This document shows, in pieces, positions 11,478 to 24,011 of a stretch of DNA of 64,000 bases (positions are counted from its first letter, which is position 1; each line of letters begins with the position of its first letter). The notes below the pieces were generated by a model. It ran no database searches. It was not told where the DNA came from and was given only the letters and a program-made list of their open reading frames with translations. Both the position numbers and the translations under genes were made by a program. The DNA comes from Leucocoprinus leucothites (taxonomy: Eukaryota; Basidiomycota; Agaricomycetes; Agaricales; Agaricaceae), in the NCBI GenBank assembly GCA_013368445.1, contig JAACJO010000026.1:124001-188000 (forward strand), written 5' to 3'.

Positions 11478-13021
11478 TCAGAGGCCGAGCTCATCAGCGT
11501 AAGGGAGCCTCGAAGAGTCACCGACGACAACAAACGTAGGCTTGGCCGAGATAAGGGTAGAGACAGCCTATACAGAGACCAGTCAGCTATGCAGAGCACA
11601 TAACCACGTAGCGGAAAATACGAACCTGAGAGAAGGAAGAAGCGGTAACCTTGTCAAACGCAGACAAAGTCGACTCAACAGACACATCAGCACCAGTAAA
11701 AATCTACAAAAAAAAATCAGCTTCCATTCTCTACCAAACACCCTAGATTTACCTTAGATCCCAAAACATTAACCAATCCCTCCCTGCTCTCTACCTCACT
11801 CGCAGCACCAAACTTGGCTTTCGCAACCACACTCTTCAGCTCCTGCTCAGTCAACCCCTTCGCAGCCTTCTTCAGCGTCTCAACAACAGCCTTCCCAGCT
11901 TCCTTGGCTCCCTCAGTCGTCTTAGATGAAACAACCACTCCAAACAAGCTAGCATCCGAGTAGGGCAGATACACACTCTGCACCGCCGTTCCTTCCGGAA
12001 CAGCTTGTGCAAGTGGCGACAAGCCTTTAGCCCATTTAACTAAAGGCGTGGTGGAGAGATGCGCAGTGAGCGTCGCGAGCTCTGCTGATGTACTCGAATC
12101 GGTGGTTCCGAAACCGATGAATACAGTTTGAGGACCTTCGTGTGATTCTATACGCGTCTCACCACCAAAGTACTTGCTCGCAGGCGCAGTACTGGCATTG
12201 GTGGCAGCGACACTAGCAAACGAAGCATCAACCAACTTTGTCAAAGTCGAAGCTTCAATATTCGTTCCAACAACCGCGATATTGCCTTTGGCAAAAGCAC
12301 CCTCGGCGAAAGTCTTGATTTCATCAACACCAATATGTGAATGTTCAGGTGCAAAAAGCGAGGAGCCTAAACCGGAACGGAAGGCAAGTGCATGAGCAGC
12401 CTCGAGTGCGCGCGTTGCAGGGTTGGAAGAAGCGGTAAGGGTGTCGGATGAGACGAGGGGTTGGACGTATTCTCCGAGTTCGTGGCGCGTGAAACGGGCA
12501 GAGGTGATGAATGAAGAGAGGACGTCGACAAAGAATGCCCTTTATGCAAAATTAAAATAAAATAAACCAAGTAATGAGATTGATTTTCTGTGTGCGCGAA
12601 GAGAGGAGAGAAGGACTTACTCGTCGCCGCGAAGAAACTCTGCCGTCAGAGCCAAATGTTCACGAGTCAAACTCGCTGACAAAAGTCCACCGTACAACTC
12701 TGCTTCTCTAACAGTTCCAATAGCAGACCTCTTCGCCGTGCTCTACCCAAAAAAGCATACGTTAGCACAACCGGGTGAGGAAAAAAAATCAGTAATATGA
12801 CGCACCTTGAAAGCAAAATTCTTCAAAACATTAGCCAGTCCCTCCTTATTCTGGAACCTACTACCCGCTTTCACGAGTACAGTCACCGCAGACGTAGGTT
12901 GTCCAAAATCCACAGCGGCAACTTTGACTCCGCCAGCTGCAGCATCAGCAACCGCCGTTGCAAAACCACGTGCAGTGGTCGTAGCAAAGCGCTGGATTGT
13001 CAACGCTCTTGAAGACAGCAT
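11478..13021 (-). CDS. QCR2: Ubiquinol-cytochrome c reductase core protein 2 (complex III)
   Basis: Five exons: 13021-12806, 12742-12621, 12539-11753, 11703-11626, 11567-11478; 430 residues. This is the matrix-side core 2 subunit of the mitochondrial bc1 complex, an M16-fold protein needed for assembly. The N-terminus (MLSSRALTIQRFATTTARGF) is an Arg/Ser-rich, acid-free mitochondrial presequence. Typical core-2 blocks follow: VTVLVKAGSRFQNKEGLA, then AELYGGLLSASLTREHLALT, then FRSGLGSSLFAPEH, and a second M16-like half beginning near TLTKLVDASFASV. The HxxEH zinc motif of active M16 peptidases is absent, as expected for core 2. The start at 13021 is the first ATG; a GTG lies three codons upstream. 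Length fits the family. Confidence 0.93.
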
Positions 13022-15455
13022 CTTCTGCACCTTCTTTTTAAATACGGAGAATTATACGCCCTTTTGAGGAGAAAAAAAGAGGCGGAGAGATATTTAGGGG
13101 AGGAGAGGAAGTTCGCTCTCGGGACGGAGTTGTTTGGTCGACGGATAATTTCGGAAAGTGACGGTAGCCTGGCTTGCCTGTCACGCCCCCTGATCTGGCG
13201 CGTTTTGGGCCGCCGATTTGGGAAATTACTCCCCCTATTTCAGTGATGCCCTTTTTCAAAATCGTGAACTACAGACTTCTGCATTCGGAATTGTGTGGTT
13301 TGACGTGTGTGCGGTGTGTACAAGGTCTAAATAATAGAATTTTTTTTTGCTAAGTTGCACCTGCAAATATTCCAACTTGCCGGTACTGTGAGTGATTGTG
13401 TTTGTGTGCTCCAGTGTGGTCAGTATAGTGAGTTGAAATTTGGAATAATGAAAACTTTGTGGTTGTGGGCTCACCCATGCCACTGTAGACCGAGCATTGA
13501 TCCCTCAGCCGGAGGAGTAGGAATGTGAGCTTGTATCGCTGGGTCCGGGAGCCGGCAGTCTTTGAGCGCCAACTGTGGGCAAGCGGCGGTGGAAGAAAGA
13601 CGAAGCGTCTCATAAAGGGCTTATCCAGTATATGGGTGAAACACCACGATGTGTGTTACCAAATCAAGGAAGTACAGTGGTGCAATGAAGAACCAACTCT
13701 CCAGCCAAGGCAGTTGGGATTCCAGCACCAATGGGGACTCAGAATTCTGAAAAAAAAAAAAATCCCGGAAAAAATATATTGAGGCACGCCAAACATCTCA
13801 TGCAATGTGCTCAGCTTGGGATGGGACCAAGAAACCAGGGGGAAATGATATTATTCCCCTGAGACGCCTATCATTCATTGGCTCCACTCTTTCGGACGAT
13901 AACGAGTCACGACCAACCTGAACACTAAGAAAGTTACCGACCGCCACCACATCGACCCTGAACTGCAAGCGGGAAGATCTGTGAGTTCTGTACCAGGACT
14001 GACTTCGGACTTGGACGTCCATATGCATAGACCCAGTGCGTCATTTCTGGACCTTTCAATTGGCCCGGCCACCCGACGCGCCTTATCAATCACTTGGGAC
14101 TTCCAGACATTTCTACAAGCACCACGATCCCCGCAGGCTAGTGTGGCCTGGAAGCAAAGTTGGTCTACAAAATACTCAATAAATCACATCTAATTTATGC
14201 TACTAATAAGAAAGGAGTATACGCCATACTATCCGCCCGCACACTTTTCTCAATTCTACGCAGCCGGTCCGCTATCTCAATGTCCCCGGTGCTAGGGTAC
14301 CCTGTGAACCTACCTTATCGACAACTCAGTAGCAGGGAATTCGTGCATCCACTATTTCTGGGGAGTGACGTATGATGTTCTCTCAAGGAAAATTCTCGCC
14401 TCTTAATCCATCAGGCTTCTCAGCCCAAGTACACTGGCATACCCACCTTGCCGCTAGAAGAGATCAATCATCTCCATTCTCGTCCCCACAGAACCCTTCA
14501 GGACCAATACATAAGTGCTCATCAGTCAGAGAGGAGCGGAATAGTCGGCAAATCTTGCCAAATAGCTTTGCACCAGATTGTGGGGATAGCGCCAGGGCTG
14601 CGAGTATCTGAAGCGGCTCGTTGCGTTATTGAACATGGTACTCCGATGCAGTGTGAATGCCGTGTGTGTATACCAGTGTTGCATGTGTGTACCACTAAAA
14701 ACAGATACACAAAGCGCGTCTCCGAGACGGTGCGGGCCCTCCGCCGCCAACCGATCTTCTCATGTCAATTTAGCTCGAATGGCGTCTGATCTCTAAGATA
14801 GGACCGGGCTCCAACGCGTGAGGTCCTGCCTCATTTCTTCCAGAGGTGGAGGCATTCAATTTTCGTGGCTATTGATGATTAAGGTTGTCGCCGCGGCCGC
14901 CGTGGATCCTTTTTACTCGGTGGATATCTTTTACAAATCGACAATGTTAGTATAAGTCAACTACTCAGTCTCTTGTTTCTTCTTCCTCCTGGGCTTTCAA
15001 GAAACAAGGACAAGGTTGAAGGGAGTCGGTTCGCACGCAGTTCCCATTGATTACGGCTCCAGATTAATCCATAAGGCCATAACATAAGGCCTGTGCATTC
15101 TTATCACAATTCAATGACACCTTCCTTCGGTGTGGTGCTGTTAGAGTGACAGCCAAGATCCTCGTTTTCACGTTGCTTCCATGCCCTACGTCCTATTGCT
15201 CGCCTCCCCAGAAAACTCTCGTGCTTAGGTGGTCCATGGGTGATGGTCTGTTCGAATGTATATCTCAAAGCAGCAAATTTAATTGCGATTGCGAAAACAA
15301 GAAATCAAGGGGTACAAAGATAGGGTTGCATAAAGGGAGATTGTCATCATGGGAACTGTGAGACAAGGGTCGTAAGCAGGTCGTAAGAAAATGCCCATAA
15401 GCACCCGTAAAAATCCGTGCCCTAAACTAGTCCTCACTTCGGGGCGGGCGGATCA
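13022..15455. other. 2.4-kb intergenic region, nothing recognised
   Basis: Between the QCR2 start and the methyltransferase stop, both on the minus strand. It should include the QCR2 promoter (right of 13021). Open frames are short, have no shared splice logic and no recognisable motifs. A decayed transposon is possible but I see no terminal repeats. Confidence 0.4.
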
Positions 15456-16746
15456 TTAGGACCTAATCGCCTGCACGACATGATAGGCACCAAAAAGCCC
15501 ATGCGTCGTGTCCATCTCGTCTCCGAAATTCTGGACAAGCCCGTCGATGTATGCTTGAGGGTGGCCCGCGTGACGCAGCATCGGTTTTACAGAGTCCGCG
15601 AAGCGCCAAAGGATAGCCTGAAGCATCGTGCCTAACTCCTGCCTCCTAGGGTCGTCGTGCCACCTGCCGATTGGGATGGGAAAGATTATTTGTTCAATGT
15701 TCGAGAAGGCTCCGGTGTTTTGTAGATGGGTGACAATTTGGTTGACGGAGGGGTCGATGCCTCGGCTCTGTAAGGCGGCGTTGACGACTTGGAAGAATAG
15801 CGTAGATGCAGGCGCGTGCAGCCCAGGGTTAGAGGCTTGCGGAGTGTCAGGGTGGAAGAAGACGGCGTTGTCTAACTCTCCAGAGAGGTAAAGACCGCCA
15901 GGGCGCATCACGCGGATTACTTCAGGCAGTATGGCGGCATAATCGCGGACCTGTTACCAGTGCATCGCGAGGGGAGTTGAGAACGTGTGCCTAGGAATGG
16001 TCTTGAACAAGAAAAGTAGGACTTACCGACCAAGAAATACTCCGAGCGTGGACGAAATCAAAGGTCGCGGCCCGCCAGCGAAATTCTTCTGTGATATCCC
16101 AAACCTCAAAGTTGACGTTGGGTCGCGGGTAGCGGGTGGCGATGGGAACTGGATAAAATTTATTAATCTGATTGAGGTCACTGGACAGTGTGAAAGATGT
16201 GCACCAATGTCGATTCCTGTAAATAGAACTGAAGGGAAGTCGCTAGCAATTTCCATCAGCCTAGATAGATGGGCAACTCAGTCAACCATCTGATAACACG
16301 GCATAAACTCTGACCATGTTCCAGTTCCAGTGCACAAGTCAAGGACTTGGGCTTGTCGGTTTGGATCGCGCGCCAGGATATTGGGCACAGGGCCAAGGTA
16401 GTGAGCGCCAATCAATTGATGGATGAGGTTGTTGAAAGCTTTCAGCCGCTGAAGAGATTGTGTCAGGAGATCCGACCAGTGATTATGAAAGAACAAGAAT
16501 GGGAAAGGTATTACTTACTTGTTGCTCCGGAGCATCCACGGGAAGTGGGTATGGAGATGTTGGCGAGGAATGGAAAAGCCGGCCGTCGACTTCGTCGAAA
16601 TAGCGAGGGAAATCGTTTGGCCCGATTTCCTCGACTTCATTGTCGGGAATCCCTGGATTGTTTCCATCGGTCTGTTCGACATGTCCTTCTGATCCACTTT
16701 CACTCTCGTTATCGGAGTTGTGATGATAGGGTGCAACAGAAGGCAT
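15456..16746 (-). CDS. SAM-dependent methyltransferase, LaeA-like
   Basis: Five exons: 16746-16519, 16448-16315, 16260-16205, 16148-16027, 15950-15456; 344 residues. Class I methyltransferase fold. The first 75 residues are acidic and probably disordered. Motif I is VLDLCTGTGTW (about 112-122), followed by FTGIDIVPIA (the acidic residue that binds the SAM ribose), VNFEVWDITEEF and a post-motif DFVHARSISW. The C-terminal part has VMRPGGLYLSGEL, the usual strand after motif III. This arrangement is shared with fungal LaeA-like proteins, putative regulators of secondary metabolism, but the substrate cannot be told. It is transcribed away from the polymerase gene with about 900 bp between the two starts. 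Confidence 0.8.
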
Positions 16747-17645
16747 TTTTCTGCAGTGGCTTTGGTAAAGACAAGGAGTCCAGGTTCGGGGATCTTTATA
16801 GGCAACCTGATTGCTGCGAACCACGCTAACGTGAAGATAGTGACAGCCACGGTGAAAGTAAGAACAGTCGGCCAAGGCGTTCGAATATTCGACTGTGCAA
16901 GACAACGTGGAATTAATAGCATCGAAAGCCATCTAGGCCCATTCGGCTGTTCACCGGGTACTCGTCGATCGCCTTTACATACGGACAAACCGCCCCTCAC
17001 TAGCGGTCGACTTCCCATTGGTCGTAGGAGGACTGGCACCAGCCGAATTGAATGTCCGCGAAAAATGGGAAGCTGCAGTACCGGCCAGTTTTACGGAATA
17101 CCTGCTATTTTTGAATGTTCGGTCCATTGCACATGTTCTTTATCACTAGCAGTCTCCCAAACCACTGCGTGATATCGACCCTGTGTGAACAGCTCCTGTG
17201 TTGAGATGAGTGCCTTCCGAGGCGGAAATGACCCCAAGGTACTCCGATCGATGTGCTTCATACAGCCCTCATACTTTACGTAGACTCGAACTTCGGCTGC
17301 CGCGGGTATGAAGACCTTCGAACAGGGTCCCTCCTCAGAGTCAGATTTTAGCAGGAAACGCCATCGAGAGTGGTGACTGACTTCAGTTATGGGTCAAAGC
17401 ATCTCGGAACTATTCTTGCTTCATAACCAATCAACAAAACCCGTGCCCCATGGGTCATGATGCATGATGATTCATAAGAATTCATAGTGGCAAAAACAGA
17501 GATCAGGGTTTCTGTTCATCGATCTCAGGGAGAAATCCGTCACGTGGTCGCGTCATCCTGTCATCAACAAGCGACTCCTCTTGACTCCATCCCCCGCTAT
17601 ACTCTTATAAAGAACTTTGGATAGCGCCTGACCCCAGTTTTCACC
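16747..17645. promoter_or_regulatory. Divergent promoter region, methyltransferase / family X polymerase
   Basis: Nine hundred bases between two divergent start codons. A TATAAAG box lies at 17606-17612, 34 nt before the polymerase ATG. No matching box was found for the methyltransferase. Short open frames here lack motifs. Confidence 0.45.
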
Positions 17646-20600
17646 ATGGACTTCAATTTGGATGCATTTTATCGTGAACGCGATTGTATAATGACACAAC
17701 CCGATGAAGATCTCAACGAATATCGCAAACGCATAACCACTGAAAACAAGTCTCATTTCATCCAGGCTGATTTCAACTTCGCGTCTTTGACTGAAGAAGA
17801 GAGCCCAAAATTATCAGCCTTGGATATCACGAAGAATAGTGATGCTCCAATAACAACTTTGGGGAAATCAAACACACAGGCAGTAGACTCATCCAATTGT
17901 TTGGGTTCCTCCACAGGCACCCCGCCGATTTCCTCTGGCATGAACAGGGCAATGTCGCCGAGGTAAAGTTGCTTTGTGCATGGGATCCCCGAGCTGCGGT
18001 GGATTTAATGACTGTGCAGCGCCCCTCAACTAATGCCGCTTATTATGGCTACTACGTCAAGGGTCCAAAGACCAGCATATCACAACCAGAACGAAGCGAG
18101 TCAAATCCGTGGCCAAATTGTTGGGTAAGTCAAGCAGATGCTATTCCACGAATATCTTTAAAACTTGAACAGAGGTCCACTTCACGCCCAATCGTCCACC
18201 GGCCGTTCGGATCAGGTTTCGGGTTTAGTATTTGTTGAAGGTGGAAACGTGGAAGAGTCGCATGAGTTAGTATCCCAGGGTCTTACATAGTGTGAGACAT
18301 CCTGACTATGCATGGAAGCAGGATCCGCGGAATCGGCATCAAGCGTGAATTGTCTTCAATTCAATCGACATCTCCCGCGAAACGTTCCAGGAAAGACCAA
18401 GATAGGCAGATTTGGAGGGACTTCCCAATTCGACAAGCTTCTTCTGTGTCTGTATCTCACACAGATAATCCTCCACCTCTCCTTGAGAGCAGAGAAAGTG
18501 GTCAGATTACTGGAGACACCGAAAGACCTTCTGAAATCCTGAGCTTTCCACCTTCACCAAGACGCAGCCCGCAAGGGCTGCCGTCACCGGCACGGTCTAG
18601 CCCGTACGTCCCGTTCATTAGGAGAAGCATCGCGATATTTTTGTTCACATCTAGATTACGCCTTGCAGGATTAGTTCTTTCTCTGGTTTTATGGCTCGTT
18701 CTCCAAGCTCCGGTTTACGGCAAAACCTGGAAAAGGCACCGAAGCCAGCCTCAACTCTCAAACTGCCATTTGGTCCACTTTTTAGCGAACCGACACTCAA
18801 ACAGAAACGAGTGAACGCAGCCGTCAGTCGAGATCAGGAGGATCCCCTAACCTCACCGATAGAGGATCTCAGTATGCAGGAGCTTATCCAGCCGGCAGCT
18901 AGTGAGAAAACAAGGGAGTATGCTGTGACTTCGGCTTCGGGAAAACTGTGCCTGGAAGTAAAGGAACGTGCCGCCAAACATGCTGCGATGAAGCAGCAGG
19001 ACAAGGTCATTTCCCTGGGATCCAAGGCTACGGTCTCTCATATCCCAAGTAGGCCAGTCATGAGGGAGGATCCAGTCCAAGAAGAGACCCCTGCCGTATC
19101 ACGCATACCTGCCAGACTGGTGTCTCACACCAGTACACCTTCGCACGATTCCGAGGCCGAGCGTCCCGCGAAGCCAAGAACGACACAGCATAATCGAGTC
19201 CAGCCCAAAGCGCAAAAAAGCAAAACCACCAAGAAAGAGAAGCAAGCACCGGTTTCTCCCATCGAATATGCGCAACAGCTTTTACAAAGGACAAGTTTAC
19301 CCAATAAGCCAAGAAATTCTAATGCCCTGTTTCTTGAAGGAAAGTCGATATTCTACATTGGAGGCGATATGCAATACGCAGGTGAAAGAACACGAGGACG
19401 TATGGATCTCGTATGTTAATGGATCCTGATTGACATTCACTACGGTTTATCACAATTTCCTTTCCAGATCGTGAAACATGGTGGCAATCTCATTCCATCC
19501 TATGATCCCACCGTCGTCACACATATTGTCACCGACGCCAATAAACAGCCTACACTTCGTGCTCTTGGCTATAAGCGCCTCAGCGATATTCCAGACCATA
19601 TACCTACAGTTAAATGGAGCTGGATAAAGTCGGGGATAACGAGGCTTAATCGGTTTGACAAAGAAGATATCAAGATCAAACTGGAGGATGTATGGATGCA
19701 TGCCGCATTCAGCGAACGGATGGATATAATGGGGCGCGGTAAATCAGCCGTTCCACCTATTCGTACACTCATGTCGACGAGGATATCAAGCACACCCCAG
19801 GAGCCGAACGTGTGGGTCCACGGCCAACTTTACATTGTCTGAGAACTGATTCAACCTATGTCAAGTTACACGGAATCGACCTCGACCCAAAATAAGGCCA
19901 CACCACTGCCTAGTCCAGTGCTGGTGTCAGCATATGATGCGCAAAACGATCAAATGTCCAGGCCTGGAACCCCCTCATTTGTAATTTCCGTCGATAAAGA
20001 AAAAGGACCCGAGCAGGCAGGAATAGGGGCAAAGAGCGCCAAGCAGAACGTCGTTGACCCACTGGAAGAATTCTACGCGGAAGCACGGGAAGCTCACGAG
20101 AATAGCGTAGGTGGCGTCAAAACCCTCAATCATGGGAGCTGACCAACTCGAATCCACAAAGTGGCACCAAGTTGGGGAGTGCGATGAGTCTGAAAGCGAG
20201 ATTAACTTCTCTGTGAATGAAACTGCGTATGAGCCTTTAGCACAACAGCGGAAACAAGTAAGGCTTGTTGGACGCTTTCTCTTATTATGTTCGTTCATCG
20301 TCGATGTCAGAGATGGACCTGTGACTCGAAGGAACCACAAGGGACCGCGTGCGCAAACCAGGGCATCATTGACAAAGTGGGATTTTTCCTTCATCCCTTA
20401 CGGACCTTTGCTTACTTCTCCCAAGCTCCAAGAACTTCAAGAACTTCATAAAGCAAAACTTGGCGAAGAGGACCATTGGAGGGCTTATAGTTATAATAAG
20501 AGTGAGCTATTCCTGGGTCATACCCATTAGTGACCTCCGCTAATTAGCATAGGTATTCGCGCGATTCGCGGGTACCCGAAACGTATCCAATCTTACAGCG

Positions 20601-21933
20601 AGGCCCGAAGCATCCGAGGAGTGGGTGACAAAACAGCCCTGAAAGCGAGCTCCGTTCACTATATTCATTGAGTGACAGTTCTAACCCTAACTAAGGTCAT
20701 GGAAATCTTGCAAACGGGTGATCTCCGGCGCATCAATTATGAGCGAACGGACGATGTTGAAGTCACCCGATTATTTCAAGGAATCTACGGCGTTGGTATG
20801 TAGCATTATTGAGCACTCCTCCACTCATTGACGAAATGCGATGTTCAAAGGCCAATCAACTGCCTTCAAGTGGTACTGCGCTGGCTGCCGAACGTTGGAA
20901 GACCTGCGCAATCAGAAGGGAGATGTGCGCTTGAATTCCGTTCAATTGATCGGACTGCAGTACTATGATGGTATTAGTTTCTTCCCCTTATGTTGTTGAG
21001 CATGATGTGTTCATAGTCTGGGTTCAGACATCAACAACCGCATGCCTCGCAGCGAAGCAAAGGCCGTATTTGATCTGATTAAACCACTGGGCAAGTATCT
21101 AGGTTAATTTCACCTGAATAATTTCTGAAACTAAAATGCTAGCTTTATCGATCGATTCGAAGCTATTTGTGGAAATTATGGGTAGTTATAGGAGGTAAAT
21201 ACTAAAAATTCCTCTTCCTGTATGGCGGCACATTAGTCTATAGGGGAAAACACGACTGCGGTGACATCGACATCCTAATTACTCGTCCGATTGATGACGA
21301 CAAGACGCATTCGGGTATGATGATTCAATAATATCAATCTCTTCACACTGACAGGCCACAGGCATCTTGGCGCGGCTTCTTCCCATCCTTCATAAGGAGG
21401 GGATTATTACAGAAGATCTTGCTATTCCTGAAGATTTCAGGGACCTAGAGTGTGTTTATCGTGGTCTCTGTCGTTTACCACAAGAAGGTTCCCGGCGACG
21501 TCGGATCGATTTCTTGACTGTTCCCTGGGAAAGCCGCGGCGCTGCCTTGCTGTATTACACCGTACGTTAATACTCGATTTATGCTGGAGATTCATTGACC
21601 CAAAACGTGTAGGGCGATGATATTGTGAGGAGCATTTAGTTTCGCCGCCTATCACTAATTTCCAATCGTTCTTTTAGTTCAATCGTGCAATGAGGTTCAA
21701 AGCGAATAAAATGGGGTACTCGTTGAATCAGCGGGGGCTGTTCAGTGGTGTTGTACGTGATCCACAGGATTTTCGAATCAAAAGCAATGAAGGTAGATAT
21801 CCGGCCTGAATGATTCATAACTCATTGCTCAATCGTTTCATCAGGGACTTTGGTAGCTTCCGAGACTGAAGAAGAGATATTTCGTATACTGGGCGTTCCG
21901 TGGCAGGAGCCTCATGAACGCGTCCGTGCTTGA
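17646..21933 (+). CDS. DNA polymerase lambda-like (family X) with BRCT domain
   Basis: Twenty exons give about 1,074 residues: 17646-17962, 18020-18124, 18173-18265, 18322-18603, 18669-19410, 19468-19738, 19844-20106, 20162-20257, 20311-20376, 20426-20501, 20553-20644, 20696-20795, 20851-20970, 21028-21090, 21143-21194, 21244-21314, 21362-21561, 21613-21624, 21678-21792, 21845-21933. It should fill gaps in base excision repair and end joining in the nucleus. A BRCT domain (about 485-570) contains GGNLIPSYDPTVVTHIV. The core has the helix-hairpin-helix IRGVGDKTALKVMEI, the fold around MGSYRRGKHDCGDIDILIT with the two metal-binding Asp residues, the third Asp in RRRIDFLTVPW, and the thumb FNRAMRFKANKMGYSLNQ. 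The N-terminal 480 residues are an unusually long Ser/Pro-rich extension. Exon 6/7 boundaries are uncertain (a donor at 19837 with acceptor at 19896 also works). Two introns are GC-AG; exon 18 is 12 nt. Confidence 0.88.
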
Positions 21934-24011
21934 ATTGCTTGGAATGTTTCTCCATGAGTTAGGCAGAGTTCGCTCTAGGCCCGATTATCCTTGTCCTGAC
22001 TTCTCACAGTTCAAGCAATGAAAACACTAGGTTTCATTGCAACCTATAATAATATTCCTTGTTTTTTTTTAAAAAAAAAGTTGTATTTTGTAAACGTATG
22101 GATAAGATTGGCTCAAGTGCTATCACAATCTGGAAAGATCTGGTTCATGCTTCACGTCCCAGGCAGCTCCCAGGCCCACAAGACGATGGCCTTGCCGTCA
22201 GATAAAAATGAGGGTATTTCTCATTGCTTGCTCCCGCCTCGATATCGATTATGAAATCGATTACCCAACACACACATAGCTCTGTTTTCTCCTAAGGGCA
22301 CTTTAAGCGGGAGCGACCCTCATGAGTCCGTGCTGAGTAAGATCTGGCGATGGCATATCCTTACCGCTTTCTTCAAGCCACTTTCCTTCCCGCTTTTCCT
22401 GTTATGTTCGAGTAGTCAATCTCTTTGAGTCGGATATGATGGTGTGCCCTCCGCGCTTATCTATAAGGTTCAGATCAACCCAGCAAAGTAATACACAGCT
22501 GCTTATGCTCTCTCTTACTTGTGATTTTCTGTTACAGTCAGGAGCTTTTCGATTGATATTGGTTTTGAAAAAAATTCTATAATACCAACATCTATGGCTC
22601 GTTGAGCGCCTCATATCACGTCACCTTGCTAACAGGTATTTTAAGCCCTTATCGACAACATTAGAGGTTAGCAGGCCTAATTGAACTTGGGCTATCACAA
22701 ATGCATTGGGATTACCCCAATGGCCTCTAAGGAAAGGGTTTGAATATCTTTGACGACTGAAGGAGAAAGGGAGAGTCATTATTGCTGATAGCCCCCAGAT
22801 TCAAGACGGCGCCAGACGCTTGGGATAATGCCGAGACTTCCTTACTTGGAGGTTTATTGCCGGATGGAAGCGTTAATCGAGTTGTAAGATCATATATCCG
22901 GCTTAGGATTCGATGAGTCTCGATAGGCCTATCAGTTTCGGGGTATTTCTCTGCTAAGCAACTTGGTCACTGCCCAAAAGGTACATGCATATATGACAGA
23001 CTGTTAGCCATGATAGCTATCAATTGAGACGGACCTCTATCCATAAATCCGTGTCCCTGGCATCAAAGTTGATGTTCGGAAACTGGCGCACAGGGGACTT
23101 GAGCTTCCGATTTGTTATTTTGACGGTTGGGGTTCAATAACAGTACCTGCCACTACATGCTAGTGTTTTACTGATGTAGGCAGGGTGTTTTTTTGCACAC
23201 AAATATGTACTGAGGGGCATTACCGACGCTATTAGATTCTTGATTTGCGCCTGACGCATTTCCAATATCAATTATCTACAAGGTCAGAAGATCTGAAGCT
23301 AACACGTGATAGTAACTTCGCTTAAGCGCCTGAGCATTCGCCTTTAGCATCAATACATCCCGGTCCAACAGTTCACGACTAGCTGGAAAGAGCCTCTCTT
23401 CTCAAAGCTCTTCGTTCTGCATCTCTATGTAGCGTCATGCTAGACACCAGTCTTGGAATTCACCGTCTGCATGCCACTATGTCTACTCTAAGGCTTCGAA
23501 ATTTTGAGTTCACGCTCACTCGAGCTCCTTAAAGCCAAGCCTTGTTTGATACTCATTTTGTCATACCACATGACAAATAGCCAGGCTAGGCGCACAGCTC
23601 AATCAGCTACATTCAGAAATATCGTTCCTCAGTAGACCATACACCAACGTGGCTCCGCCTCTTCCCATCAGTCGACCACATGGTTCAATTCGTAGAAGAC
23701 CTCGGGTATCCTAGGATGATACTGCTTCTCTAGCCCGCTTCTACAAGAGGACAATGGTATCAAACATCGTCGGAATGACATATCTTCGATCTTTTTCTCC
23801 ACTTCTTACGCCTTTTTTGACTTGACGCGCCTTGCCAGCATCTCAGCAATGGAAGACTAAGAGCCACAACGGATGTGAAAACCTTTCCTGAAAGCCATCG
23901 CTGGGTCCCCGTACTTTGCATATTGAGCTCCATGGAAACCCAGAATCATGGGAACGTATAAAGTCGTCGGCTCTCAAGAAGTTGTGCATACTGTAGTATC
24001 AAAGTATCACC
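21934..24011. other. 2.1-kb intergenic region, nothing recognised
   Basis: No coding potential on either strand: open frames are all short and lack motifs. It holds the polymerase 3' UTR on the left and the promoter of the PX-GH18 gene on the right. It marks the boundary between the housekeeping block and the paralogue-rich block. Confidence 0.45.
23957..23963 (+). promoter_or_regulatory. TATA box of PX-GH18 copy 1
   Basis: TATAAAG, 49 nt before the ATG at 24012. The second PX-GH18 gene has a similar box at a similar distance, which supports a shared core promoter. Confidence 0.5.

Noticed and set aside
13525..14789. Several 70-110 codon plus-strand open frames
   Set aside because: No motifs, no splice logic linking them, low coding character.
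20684..20695. CTAACCCTAA-like sequence, telomere repeat
   Set aside because: Only one and a half units, inside an intron; chance.
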